DNA of 64,000 nucleotides from the NCBI RefSeq assembly GCF_002217355.1, contig NZ_MUHA01000007.1, positions 62,001 to 126,000 on the forward strand. The letters are read 5' to 3'. The position numbers were made by a program, and so were the translations under genes. The notes below the pieces were generated by a model. That model was not told the origin of the DNA, did not search any database, and saw only the letters and a list, made by a program, of their open reading frames with translations. This document shows positions 37,423 through 46,419 of this stretch, one piece after another (within the stretch, counting starts at the first letter, position 1; each line of letters starts with the position of its first letter). The stretch is from Flavobacterium oncorhynchi (GTDB taxonomy: Bacteria > Bacteroidota > Bacteroidia > Flavobacteriales > Flavobacteriaceae).

Positions 37423-37674
37423 TGGGTTAGTTTTTTTTTTGTTAGTATATAGCCAAAATACACAAATATTTTAATATGCATAAAAAAACGTTAAAAAAAA
37501 TTAATATTTATCACGTATTTATGCAATATTTTAACTATTTGCTAATTGAATTTATTAGAATAAAAACAAAGAAAACCTAAAGAAAAATCAATTTACTATG
37601 CATACATATTAATTTTTATCAAAAAATTGAAAAATTCACAAAAATACATAGACTCAAAAAAAAAATCTGACAAT
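37423..37674. other. Intergenic stretch without recognised gene
   Basis: This AT-rich space lies between the glmS terminator and the TonB-receptor start. It must hold the receptor's promoter, but no clean TAnnTTTG on the minus strand was found. I see no ORF, RNA gene or repeat in it. Confidence 0.5.
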
Positions 37675-37706
37675 AAAAAAAAGCGAGACCTAAATCTCGC
37701 TTTTTT
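37675..37706 (-). terminator. Terminator of glmS
   Basis: AAGCGAGA pairs with TCTCGCTT around a six-base CCTAAA loop, with T runs on both sides. It lies 28 bases past the glmS stop. Confidence 0.85.
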
Positions 37707-37733
37707 AACATTATTGATATTTTAAAAATATAC

Positions 37734-39584
37734 TTACTCTACTGTAACAGATTTTGCCAAGTTACGCGGCTGATCAACATTACAACCTCTCATAACTGCA
37801 ATATAATAAGAAAGCAATTGCAATGGTATTGTAGTAATAAGCGGCGACAATGCATCTGAAGTTTCTGGAATTTCGATTACATAATCGGCTAATTCACGAA
37901 CTTGCGTATCACCTTTAGTAACAACAGCAATAATTTTACCGCTTCGAGATTTAATCTCTTGAATGTTACTTACAATTTTATCGTAGTGACCTTGCTTTGG
38001 AGCAATTACAATAACCGGCATATGCTCATCGATTAAAGCAATTGGCCCGTGTTTCATTTCGGCTGCAGGATAACCTTCAGCATGGATATAAGAGATCTCT
38101 TTAAGCTTTAACGCTCCTTCTAGTGCTACTGGAAAATTATACCCTCTTCCTAAGTAAAGACAATTTGGCGCATCTTTAAAAGCCGCAGCAATTTCTTTTG
38201 CACGATCATTAGTTTCTAAAGCTTCGCTCACTTTTTCAGGAATTAATTCTAATTCTTGTAAATAAGCATGGAAATCAGGATTTGACAATGTTCCTTTTGC
38301 TTTTCCTAACTTCAAAGCAATCATTGTTAAAACCGTAATTTGCGTAGTAAAAGCTTTAGTAGAAGCTACTCCAATTTCTGGACCTGCATGTGTATAAGCA
38401 CCCGCATGGCTTTCTCTTGAAATAGAAGAACCTACAACATTACAAACTCCAAATACAAAAGCTCCGTTTTCTTTAGCCAGCTTAATAGCCGCCATCGTAT
38501 CTGCCGTTTCTCCTGATTGAGAAATAGCAATTACTACATCGTCTTTATTGATAATTGGGTTTCTGTATCTAAATTCAGAAGCATATTCTACCTCTACTGG
38601 AATTCTTGTAAATTCCTCAAAAATATACTCTGCCACTAAACCTGCATGCCATGAAGTTCCGCAGGCAACAATCAAAATACGTTTTGCATTTAGGAATTTC
38701 TCCAAGTTATCCTCAACACCAGCCATCTGAACGATTCCTTCATTTGCATGAAGTCTTCCTCTGTACGTATCTTTAATTACACTTGGCTGTTCGTAGATTT
38801 CTTTAAGCATGAAATGATCGTAACCTCCTTTTTCAATTTGCTCCAAATTCATTTGAAGTTCTTGAATATAAGGATCTACCAAAGAATCATCTTTAATTTT
38901 TCTGATTTTAAGTGGCTTGTGCAATCTGATATTTGCCATTTCACCATCTTCTAAATATACTGCATTTGAAGTATACTCAATAAACGGAGAAGCATCAGAA
39001 GCAATAAAGTATTCTCCTTCACCTACTCCAATAGCCAATGGACTTCCTAGTCTTGCCGCGACAATTTCGTCTGGGTTCTTTTTATCAAAAACTGCTATTG
39101 CATAAGCTCCAACAACCTGATTCAAAGCCACCTGAACTGCTTTTCCAAGCTTTATATTTTCATTCTTTTGAACTTCCTCAATTAAGTTAACTAAAACTTC
39201 TGTATCTGTATCAGACTTAAAAGTATAACCTCTTTTAATCAGCTCTTCTTTTAGAGGAGCATAATTCTCGATAATACCATTATGAATGATTACTAAATCA
39301 CCAGAATTAGAAGCATGAGGATGTGAGTTCACATCGTTTGGAACACCGTGAGTTGCCCAACGAGTGTGTCCAATTCCAATATTTCCATTGATTGCAAAAC
39401 CTTCTTTTGCTTTAGCTTCAAGATCTGAAACCTTACCCTTTGTTTTACAAATTTTAACTCCCGCCTCGTCATCGTATAACATAACGCCGGCACTATCATA
39501 TCCTCTGTACTCAAGACGCTTTAATCCTTTTATAACAATAGGATAAGCCTCTCTATGACCGATATACCCAACAATTCCACACAT
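37734..39584 (-). CDS. glmS: Glutamine-fructose-6-phosphate aminotransferase
   Basis: GlmS makes glucosamine-6-phosphate from fructose-6-phosphate and glutamine, the entry to peptidoglycan and lipopolysaccharide sugars. The 616-residue protein starts MCGIVGYIGHREA with the N-terminal nucleophile Cys1, followed by RLEYRGYDSAGV. The two SIS sugar-binding domains hold ACGTSWHAG and SQSGETADTMAAI, and the end is NLAKSVTVE. No glmS ribozyme is visible; the upstream gap is just 9 bases, to the DUF4270 gene on the same strand, so it is expressed with that gene. Confidence 0.97.
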   Translation of the reverse strand: MCGIVGYIGHREAYPIVIKGLKRLEYRGYDSAGVMLYDDEAGVKICKTKGKVSDLEAKAKEGFAINGNIGIGHTRWATHGVPNDVNSHPHASNSGDLVIIHNGIIENYAPLKEELIKRGYTFKSDTDTEVLVNLIEEVQKNENIKLGKAVQVALNQVVGAYAIAVFDKKNPDEIVAARLGSPLAIGVGEGEYFIASDASPFIEYTSNAVYLEDGEMANIRLHKPLKIRKIKDDSLVDPYIQELQMNLEQIEKGGYDHFMLKEIYEQPSVIKDTYRGRLHANEGIVQMAGVEDNLEKFLNAKRILIVACGTSWHAGLVAEYIFEEFTRIPVEVEYASEFRYRNPIINKDDVVIAISQSGETADTMAAIKLAKENGAFVFGVCNVVGSSISRESHAGAYTHAGPEIGVASTKAFTTQITVLTMIALKLGKAKGTLSNPDFHAYLQELELIPEKVSEALETNDRAKEIAAAFKDAPNCLYLGRGYNFPVALEGALKLKEISYIHAEGYPAAEMKHGPIALIDEHMPVIVIAPKQGHYDKIVSNIQEIKSRSGKIIAVVTKGDTQVRELADYVIEIPETSDALSPLITTIPLQLLSYYIAVMRGCNVDQPRNLAKSVTVE

Positions 39585-39593
39585 ATATATTTA

Positions 39594-41195
39594 TTAATTT
39601 GGTTTCGTGTAGTAAACCTCAAGCCTCAATCGTTTATCCTCTGGTACTGAAGATTTCCCTCCATACAAAATAGTTCCGAGCGGATTCATAACTGACGCTC
39701 TTGGCGCTTGAGAAATATTCTCATTCTTATTCTTTAAAAAATTCGAAGTCGAAATCGCTATACTCTCCGTTACAACCAATCCTAAATCAACATTTTTGGC
39801 TGTTTTATCTTTTATAAGATTACGGATATGTTCTGTAATTCTAATTTTATAATTTTTTCCTCGTTTATTATCATCAAGGTTAATCATGCCTCCATAAATA
39901 TACTTAGCTGTTTTAGGATCTGATAATACAAGATTTCCACTTCCATCAACAAGGTAATCTACAACCGGAACATTATTAGTTAAATCATACAAATAAACTC
40001 TTTTCGGCTCTCTAGTTCCTGTCATTTTATCGGCATCGATATTAAACACCAAATTAGCTTCATTTACTTTCCAATTTTTAGCTCTGATGTCTTCTAGTTT
40101 TGCGACAAAATCATTAAGCTTAATAATAGCAAGAGAACCTTGACCACCTTTTACATAAAGCCTTTCGTCTCCTTCAGTTTTATTTATGTTTGCCGTTGTA
40201 ATAGCATTCTGATAATTAGCCGCCTTTACATCTTGAAGCAAATTGGCATTTGCACTAGAATTTGCAGGATTTACAATTGTCATTGTAATTGTTTTATCTT
40301 CTTTCTCTGTATCAGCATCTGTCGTACTTGCTGTTTTTGCTTTATAAGTAATTACAATTTTTCCTCCTGAGAAATCTAACAAAGCCATATTACCAGGGCT
40401 TCCATCTGCTTTTTCAACGCTAAAGTACAAACCTCTAAAATACTCCTGAAACAAATCTGGAGCAGACAGTTTTGAAGCCGGAGCATTCAATATTTTTTGC
40501 TGAAAATAAGCGGTATTTAAATCCAAACGCATTTCTGGTGGAGTATAAGTTGTCGTTTCTTTTCCTGCCGCATCTGTTGTCTTATCCACATATTCTGCTG
40601 AACTAAAAAAGAATTGATCATTTTGCAGTACATTGCTTGAATTATTCAAACGAGCACCAACTTTATATTGATTAAAAACATTGTTTTCATCCGTATAATA
40701 AAACTGTGGCAACGAAACTCCATTGCTCACGTACGAACTGCGCATTTGAACGCCAGATTCATAAACACTTAACTTAAGTTTTCCTTCTGCCGGCCCATAA
40801 ATAGAATCTAAAGTATAAGTATGAGTTCCATCACTATTAGTCGTTTTCAGCTTCTTAAAATAAGGTATACTTAATCGTACACTTGTAATTACGGGCTCTT
40901 CACCAATAATTACTGGATACGTAGTACTTAAATCTACCTGTGTAGCAAAATTAGCTGTCGTTGTTCCAAAAACAGGATTATCATAAATACCTAATGCATT
41001 AACCGCTAAAACATTTGACTGTATAGGCGTAACCTCTTGATTAAAAGCTACAACATCATATTTTTCAGACTCAAGTCCAAAATGATCGTCACCAATTAAA
41101 TCATCTCCAATTGCATTAAAATCTTTATCGCACGAATATAAAAGAACAACCGTAAGAGCTAAAAGTATTTTCTTAATAAAAGAAGTATTGTACAT
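39594..41195 (-). CDS. DUF4270 outer-membrane lipoprotein
   Basis: The 533-residue protein has a lipoprotein signal peptide (LLALTVVLLYSCDKDF, Cys near 22). A long beta-rich body follows that matches the DUF4270 layout of Bacteroidota, ending GKSSVPEDKRLRLEVYY. It has no catalytic motif I can identify. It lies 21 bases after the GT5-like gene and 9 bases before glmS, all on the minus strand, in one likely operon with a conserved order in flavobacteria. Its function is unknown. Confidence 0.85.
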   Translation of the reverse strand: MYNTSFIKKILLALTVVLLYSCDKDFNAIGDDLIGDDHFGLESEKYDVVAFNQEVTPIQSNVLAVNALGIYDNPVFGTTTANFATQVDLSTTYPVIIGEEPVITSVRLSIPYFKKLKTTNSDGTHTYTLDSIYGPAEGKLKLSVYESGVQMRSSYVSNGVSLPQFYYTDENNVFNQYKVGARLNNSSNVLQNDQFFFSSAEYVDKTTDAAGKETTTYTPPEMRLDLNTAYFQQKILNAPASKLSAPDLFQEYFRGLYFSVEKADGSPGNMALLDFSGGKIVITYKAKTASTTDADTEKEDKTITMTIVNPANSSANANLLQDVKAANYQNAITTANINKTEGDERLYVKGGQGSLAIIKLNDFVAKLEDIRAKNWKVNEANLVFNIDADKMTGTREPKRVYLYDLTNNVPVVDYLVDGSGNLVLSDPKTAKYIYGGMINLDDNKRGKNYKIRITEHIRNLIKDKTAKNVDLGLVVTESIAISTSNFLKNKNENISQAPRASVMNPLGTILYGGKSSVPEDKRLRLEVYYTKPN

Positions 41196-41216
41196 GTTTA
41201 ATAATAAAGTTAAAAT

Positions 41217-42023
41217 TTAAAGTCCCATTTCTTTATAGAAATTTGTATACGCTTCAGCGAATGCATCTTTCGTGGCGAAAGGTAAAAAAGGTTTTCCTGA
41301 AGATTCTATAAATTTTGTTAAACTTGGAGAAACGTTTTCTGAAGCAATAATTACAGCATCAGAATGCAATATACTAGCTTTTAAGATGTTCTCATAGTTA
41401 GGAACTTCTAGATCTGATACAGATTCATGCGGAACTCCGTCAAATTTTACTTTGTTAATCATCTCCATATCTAGATTCTCATCAAAAGACTGACCATAAA
41501 CTGATGTTACAATTTTTGTTTCAGAGAATAAAGCTTCATTTTTATAATAGTGCTTCATATAGATTGGCAGCATAGATGCCAGCCAGCCATGTACATGAAT
41601 AATATCAGGAACCCAGTTTAATTTTTTTACTGTTTCAACAACACCTTTAGCAAAAAATATGGCTCTTTCGTCATTATCAGGATACAAAACACCTTCTTCA
41701 TCAGCAAAAGTTGCTTTGCGTTTAAAGTATTCATCATTATCGATAAAGTAAACCTGAATTCTCTCTTTAGGAATTGAAGCCACCTTAATAATCAATGGCA
41801 TATCTAAATCATTCACTACCAAATTCATCCCTGAAAGCCTAATTACTTCGTGTAATTGATGTCTTCTCTCGTTGATATTTCCATATCTTGGCATGAAAAT
41901 TCTTATCTGACCTCCTTGATCGTTAATCATTTTCGGAACGTCATAAGACATTAAAGAAACTTCATTTTCAGCCAAATAAGGCACGACTTCAGATGATACA
42001 TATAATATCCTCTTATCTTTCAT
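41217..42023 (-). CDS. Glycogen/starch synthase-like protein, N-terminal GT5 half only
   Basis: The 268-residue protein aligns with only the N-terminal Rossmann half of glycogen synthase: KRILYVSSEVVPYLAE, IRIFMPRYGNINERR, DIIHVHGWLASMLPIYM. The KTGGLGDV-type ADP-glucose loop is replaced by NEVSLMSYDVPKM, and the whole C-terminal half with the catalytic residues is missing. There is no frameshift trace, because the stop is followed closely by the DUF4270 gene. It is therefore not a glycogen synthase by itself. The start MKDKR at 42023 is preferred over the longer frame. Function unknown. Confidence 0.8.
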   Translation of the reverse strand: MKDKRILYVSSEVVPYLAENEVSLMSYDVPKMINDQGGQIRIFMPRYGNINERRHQLHEVIRLSGMNLVVNDLDMPLIIKVASIPKERIQVYFIDNDEYFKRKATFADEEGVLYPDNDERAIFFAKGVVETVKKLNWVPDIIHVHGWLASMLPIYMKHYYKNEALFSETKIVTSVYGQSFDENLDMEMINKVKFDGVPHESVSDLEVPNYENILKASILHSDAVIIASENVSPSLTKFIESSGKPFLPFATKDAFAEAYTNFYKEMGL

Positions 42024-42101
42024 AAATAGTATTTTACTTAATTTTTGGTAATAAAAACGTTGCAAAATTACAAAAATTTATGCAGTTATTAACTAATATA
42101 T

Positions 42102-42109
42102 TATGTTTG
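42102..42109 (+). promoter_or_regulatory. -7 promoter element of panC (TATGTTTG)
   Basis: This TAnnTTTG match overlaps the upstream in-frame ATG at 42103, arguing that panC is translated from 42133. It is divergent from the GT5-like gene. Confidence 0.45.
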
Positions 42110-42132
42110 CACTAAATTTTAATAATACCGCC

Positions 42133-42981
42133 ATGCATATTTTCTACGGCAAAGTAGCTCTGATAGCCTATTTAAAAACTATCAAAACCGCAAATTCAAC
42201 TATCGGATTTGTACCAACAATGGGAGCTTTGCACCAAGGGCATCTGGCTTTAATGCAGCGATCGCTCAAAGAAAACGACGACACTGTTGTAAGCATTTTC
42301 GTAAATCCAACCCAATTCAACAATCCTGAAGATCTCGAAAAATACCCTCGAACTCTTGAAGAAGATGTAAAAAAAATGCGAGGATTAAGCGACAAAATAA
42401 TTTTATACGCTCCTTCTGTTGATGATATTTATGAAGGACAAACCATTTCGCAGTCATTTGACTTTGACGGATTAGAGAATCAAATGGAAGGCAAGTTTAG
42501 GCCTGGACATTTTAACGGAGTTGGAACTATTGTGAAACGTTTGTTTGAAATCGTCACTCCAACAAATGCTTATTTTGGAGAAAAAGATTTTCAGCAGCTG
42601 CAAATTGTTAAAAAACTAGTCGAAAAAAATGACTTACCTGTAAATGTTATAGGCTGTCCAATTTTTAGAGAAGATAATCTGCTTGCAATGAGTTCTAGAA
42701 ATGAGCGACTGACTGCAGACGAAAGAAAAGAAGCGTCAATAATTTACAAAGTTCTTACTGAAGCTAAGGAAATCTTCCAGAACGGTACTCCCGAAGAAAC
42801 TATCAAATTTGTCGAAGAATCTTTTAAAGACAACAAAAAATTCGAACTCGAATATTTTGTCATTGCTGATGAATCTACATTATTATCAATCGATCATAAA
42901 ATTAACGATAAAAAATACCGTGCGTTTATAGCAGTATTTGTTAATTCTATAAGGTTAATAGACACCATTTCATTTAATTAA
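42133..42981 (+). CDS. panC: Pantothenate synthetase
   Basis: PanC joins pantoate and beta-alanine with ATP to give pantothenate. The 282-residue protein shows VPTMGALHQGHLALM, the FVNPTQFNNPEDLEKYP region, and KMEGKFRPGHFNGVGTIV-like and GEKDFQQLQIVKKLV motifs. An open frame begins ten codons earlier (42103), but that ATG lies in the -7 element. MHIFYG at 42133 is the usual N-terminus. panD follows after 14 bases, so precursor and product genes are paired. Confidence 0.95.
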   Translation: MHIFYGKVALIAYLKTIKTANSTIGFVPTMGALHQGHLALMQRSLKENDDTVVSIFVNPTQFNNPEDLEKYPRTLEEDVKKMRGLSDKIILYAPSVDDIYEGQTISQSFDFDGLENQMEGKFRPGHFNGVGTIVKRLFEIVTPTNAYFGEKDFQQLQIVKKLVEKNDLPVNVIGCPIFREDNLLAMSSRNERLTADERKEASIIYKVLTEAKEIFQNGTPEETIKFVEESFKDNKKFELEYFVIADESTLLSIDHKINDKKYRAFIAVFVNSIRLIDTISFN

Positions 42982-42983
42982 AT

Positions 42984-42991
42984 TACCTTTG
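42984..42991 (+). promoter_or_regulatory. -7-like TACCTTTG directly before panD
   Basis: This TAnnTTTG match lies 4 bases before the panD ATG. If it is active, the panD message would begin at or inside its start codon. No -33 TTG sits at a normal distance, so readthrough from panC is more likely. Confidence 0.25.
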
Positions 42992-42995
42992 CAAC

Positions 42996-43346
42996 ATGCA
43001 AATTCAAGTTATAAAATCAAAAATTCATCGAGTTAAAGTAACTGGAGCCGATTTAAATTACATTGGCAGTATTACTATTGATGAAACATTACTAGAAGCT
43101 TCAAACATCATTGAAGGTGAAAAAGTAGCTATCGTTAACATTAATAATGGAGAACGTTTTGAAACTTATGCCATTAAAGGAGAAAAAAATTCAGGCGAAA
43201 TTACGCTGAATGGTCCTGCAGCTAGAAAAGTTCAAAAAGATGACATTATCATCATTATTTCATATGCAACCCTAGAATTTGAAGAAGCAAAAACCTTCAA
43301 ACCATGGATTATTTTCCCTAACGAAAATGACAATTCATTAACCTAG
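42996..43346 (+). CDS. panD: Aspartate 1-decarboxylase, proenzyme
   Basis: PanD makes beta-alanine from aspartate with a pyruvoyl cofactor formed by self-cleavage. The 116-residue protein has the cleavage site Gly24-Ser25 in LNYIGSITIDE, exactly at the conserved position, and the conserved GEKVAIVNINNGERFETY and LNGPAARKVQKDD stretches. It follows panC by 14 bases on the same strand and supplies its second substrate. The 398 bases after it hold a palindrome but no gene. Confidence 0.95.
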   Translation: MQIQVIKSKIHRVKVTGADLNYIGSITIDETLLEASNIIEGEKVAIVNINNGERFETYAIKGEKNSGEITLNGPAARKVQKDDIIIIISYATLEFEEAKTFKPWIIFPNENDNSLT

Positions 43347-43516
43347 GTTTCAACCTCAAATTATATCTTATTTTACTATTTGTCAAAAATTTATTTTGCA
43401 CAAACGGGATTTTTTTGGTCCAAAACAAAAGGATCAATACAAAATCTTTGGAGCAAAAAATTACAAATAAAATTAACTGCAAAGGCCGCTATGGCTTAAT
43501 TTTACTTTATATATAG

Positions 43517-43572
43517 AAAACACAAAGTTCGCAAAGCTGCATCAAAACAAAGCTTTACGAACTTTGTGTTTT
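43517..43572. repeat. Long palindrome in the gap after panD
   Basis: AAAACACAAAGTTCG at 43517-43531 and the following CAAAGCT form a 22-base arm that pairs with AGCTTTACGAACTTTGTGTT at 43551-43572, with one mismatch, around a 12-base loop. The gap 43347-43744 has no gene. The motif CAAAGTTCGCAAA also appears at 23484-23496. The palindrome may act as a terminator or be a dispersed repeat. Confidence 0.65.
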
Positions 43573-43744
43573 TTAAACCTTATAATTAGATAAAAATCTT
43601 AGCGTATTTTGCGGTTAAAACAATTTAATCAATACAAAATATTTTATATTTCTCCGTAAGTTTTCTATAACAAAAAAGCAAATTAAAGTATTATATTGCC
43701 ACACTATTTTCAATACTTTTTAATTCACTGAAACGCCCCAAATC

Positions 43745-44899
43745 ATGAAAAAAGTTTACCTGCTAATTGCATTTATTTCCATTTCTGTCTTTTCGCAGAA
43801 AAAATTCGACAACATTCAATCCCTAAAACTCGGAGAAGAAAGAAGGATAACAATTGGACTTCCGGCTTCATACGAAGCTAAGCCGGACAAAAAATATCCG
43901 GTTTTATATCTTTTAGACGGCGATTATTTGTTCGACCCTTTTTCTGGAGCTGTAAGTTACGGCGCTTATTGGGATGATATTCCAGAAATGATCATAATCG
44001 GGATTCATCAAAACAAAGATGGCGAACGTTATGACGACACAACAATTGATCAAAATGAAGGTTTGCCTTTTGAAAAAGGAGCAAAATTTTTTGAATTTAT
44101 AGGAGCAGAATTGATTCCTTACATTGAAAAAAAATACAGAACCTCGCCTTTTAGAATTATTGCAGGACATGATGTAACAGCTAGTTTTGCCAATTTTTAT
44201 TTATACAAAGAAAACCCGCTTTTCAGTGCGTATATTTGTCTAAGTCCAGAATTGGCTCCAAAAATGGAAGTTCGTATTGCAGAGAAGTTTGCTAAAATAC
44301 AAAAACCAATATTCTACTATCTTTCTGCGGGAGAAGGTGACATAAAAAAAATTAAAGAACCAATAGAAAAATTAGACAACAATATTAAAATCGCAAATAA
44401 TCCGTTAGTAAATTATAAATACGAATTATTTAAAAACGCAACTCATTATACTGAAGTTTTACATTCGATTCCGAGTGCACTTTATCAAATTTTTGAAGTT
44501 TACAGACCAATAAACTCGGCTGAATATGCAAATAAAATTGCCGTGCTTGAAACAGGTTATGCTGATTATTTAGAAAAAAAATACAATACAATGTCCGAAG
44601 TTTTAGGCGTTCAAATTCCAGTTCGAATGAGCGACTTCAAAGTAATTGAAAACATAATCTTGAAGAAGAATGCATACGACGAACTAGGAAAGATGGCCGA
44701 AATTGGAAATATAAATTATCCAAAAGCAATGCTGGGAGAATACGAACTAGGCTTAATGTACGAAAAAATGGGCGATGCAAAACATGCCTCAAAAAAATAT
44801 CAAAATGCTTCTCAAATGGAACCTATAGGTGATTTGAACAAGGATTTAATGTATGAGAAGATGGACGAAATGAACGCACTTTCTAAAAAAAGTAAATAA
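43745..44899 (+). CDS. Esterase-like alpha/beta hydrolase lacking the usual nucleophile serine
   Basis: The 384-residue protein has a signal peptide (to about FSQKK, residue 19). The esterase-D/Fes-like fold follows, with YPVLYLLDGDYLFDP and IIIGIHQN, then a C-terminal helical part with a TPR-like hairpin. At the nucleophile elbow it reads IIAGHDVTASFANFY (GHD at 141-143) where GxSxG is expected, so Asp143 is in place of Ser. Either it is inactive as an esterase or it uses different chemistry. Its stop overlaps the radA start by one base, so it is co-translated with radA. Confidence 0.8.
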   Translation: MKKVYLLIAFISISVFSQKKFDNIQSLKLGEERRITIGLPASYEAKPDKKYPVLYLLDGDYLFDPFSGAVSYGAYWDDIPEMIIIGIHQNKDGERYDDTTIDQNEGLPFEKGAKFFEFIGAELIPYIEKKYRTSPFRIIAGHDVTASFANFYLYKENPLFSAYICLSPELAPKMEVRIAEKFAKIQKPIFYYLSAGEGDIKKIKEPIEKLDNNIKIANNPLVNYKYELFKNATHYTEVLHSIPSALYQIFEVYRPINSAEYANKIAVLETGYADYLEKKYNTMSEVLGVQIPVRMSDFKVIENIILKKNAYDELGKMAEIGNINYPKAMLGEYELGLMYEKMGDAKHASKKYQNASQMEPIGDLNKDLMYEKMDEMNALSKKSK

Positions 44900-46260
44900 T
44901 GTCAAAAGTTAAAACTTCCTTTTTCTGCCAAAATTGCGGCACCCAATATTCAAAATGGCAAGGCCAATGCAATGCGTGCAAAGAATGGAATACTATTGCT
45001 GAAGAAATCATTCAGAAACAGGAAAAAGTGGCTTGGAAAAGCGAACCAACTTCAACAGGTAAAGCGCCAAGACCTTTAAAAATAAACGAAATCGACTCGG
45101 CTCAGGAAATTCGCATGAATACTACTGACGGCGAATTAAATCGCGTTTTGGGCGGCGGAATTGTTCCAGGTTCTTTAACGCTTTTGGGCGGCGAGCCTGG
45201 AATAGGAAAAAGCACACTTTTACTTCAAATTTCACTAAAATTACCCTATAAAACTTTATATGTTTCTGGAGAAGAAAGTCAGAAACAAATAAAAATGCGC
45301 GCCGAAAGAATAACACCAAACAGCGACAACTGTTATATCCTTACGGAAACCAAAACGCAGAATATCTTTAAACAAATTGAAGCGATTCAGCCAGAAATTG
45401 TAATCATCGATTCGATTCAGACTTTACACACCGATTATATCGAATCAACAGCGGGAAGTATTTCTCAAATTAGAGAAACCACTGCAGAATTGATAAAATT
45501 TGCTAAAGAAACCAATACCCCAGTTATTTTAATTGGACATATTACAAAAGACGGAAATATTGCCGGACCAAAAATTCTAGAACACATGGTTGATACCGTT
45601 CTTCAATTTGAAGGCGACAGAAATCACGTTTACCGAATTTTGCGTTCGCTTAAAAACCGTTTTGGCTCTACGGCCGAATTGGGAATTTATGAAATGCTTG
45701 GAAGCGGTTTACGAGAAGTAAGCAATCCGTCAGAAATATTGATTTCGCACAAAGACGAAGAATTATCAGGAACTGCAATTGCCACAACACTCGAAGGCAT
45801 GCGTCCGCTTATGATCGAAATTCAATCACTTGTAAGTACAGCGGTTTACGGAACTCCGCAAAGAAGCACCACAGGATACAATGCTAAAAGATTAAACATG
45901 ATTTTAGCAGTTTTAGAAAAAAGAGCAGGATTTCGTTTGGGTGCAAAAGATGTTTTCTTAAATGTAACCGGCGGAATTTCTGTTGATGATCCTGCAATTG
46001 ATCTTGCTGTTGTTGCTGCGATTTTATCTTCAAACGAAGACATTCCAGTTGGAAAAGGTTTTTGCTTTGCCGGCGAAGTAGGACTTTCTGGAGAAATTCG
46101 CCCTGTAAATCGTGTTGATCAGCGTATTCAGGAAGCCGAAAAACTAGGTTTTGATACTATTTTTGTTTCTAAATACAATAAAATCACTTTAAAAAACACT
46201 GGAATTAAAATTGAACTTGTTGCTAAAATTGAAGATGTTGCCAGTATTCTTTTTGGGTAA
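44899..46260 (+). CDS. radA: DNA repair protein RadA
   Basis: RadA (Sms) is a DnaB-like, RecA-family helicase that extends branches in recombination repair. The 453-residue protein has a four-Cys zinc finger (CQNCGTQYSKWQGQCNAC, 10-27), a Walker A site GGEPGIGKSTLLLQ near 98, the RadA-specific KNRFG in LKNRFGSTAELGIYEM, and a C-terminal Lon-protease-like domain. Its start overlaps the stop of the esterase-like gene (sequence TAATG), so their translation is coupled. Confidence 0.96.
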   Translation: MSKVKTSFFCQNCGTQYSKWQGQCNACKEWNTIAEEIIQKQEKVAWKSEPTSTGKAPRPLKINEIDSAQEIRMNTTDGELNRVLGGGIVPGSLTLLGGEPGIGKSTLLLQISLKLPYKTLYVSGEESQKQIKMRAERITPNSDNCYILTETKTQNIFKQIEAIQPEIVIIDSIQTLHTDYIESTAGSISQIRETTAELIKFAKETNTPVILIGHITKDGNIAGPKILEHMVDTVLQFEGDRNHVYRILRSLKNRFGSTAELGIYEMLGSGLREVSNPSEILISHKDEELSGTAIATTLEGMRPLMIEIQSLVSTAVYGTPQRSTTGYNAKRLNMILAVLEKRAGFRLGAKDVFLNVTGGISVDDPAIDLAVVAAILSSNEDIPVGKGFCFAGEVGLSGEIRPVNRVDQRIQEAEKLGFDTIFVSKYNKITLKNTGIKIELVAKIEDVASILFG

Positions 46261-46373
46261 TTTTTTTTCGCCTCGAATTCCACAAATTAAACACGAATTT
46301 TTATTTAATTTTAAAATCTAAATCTAGACATTTACTAAATTCGAGAAATTAGTGCAATTTGTGGCAAAAAAAA
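46261..46373. repeat. Imperfect inverted repeat after radA
   Basis: The sequence at 46261-46300 (poly-T, then CACAAATT and CACGAATT) is largely the reverse complement of 46337-46373 (AAATTCGAG and ATTTGTGGC, then poly-A). It has small gaps and mismatches. It fills most of the 159-base space before the transglycosylase gene and may act as a terminator. The same CCACAAATT theme recurs at 48826. Confidence 0.55.
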
Positions 46374-46419
46374 CAACGCTTCATTCTAATAGTTCTAAAT
46401 TCTTTCGAAAACTGCTGCT

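Noticed and set aside
37734..39593. glmS ribozyme before glmS
   Set aside because: Only 9 bases separate glmS from the upstream gene, so there is no leader that could hold the ribozyme.
41217..42023. Frameshifted or truncated full-length glycogen synthase
   Set aside because: The stop is followed closely by the next gene and no C-terminal half is found in any frame nearby, so this is a complete short gene.
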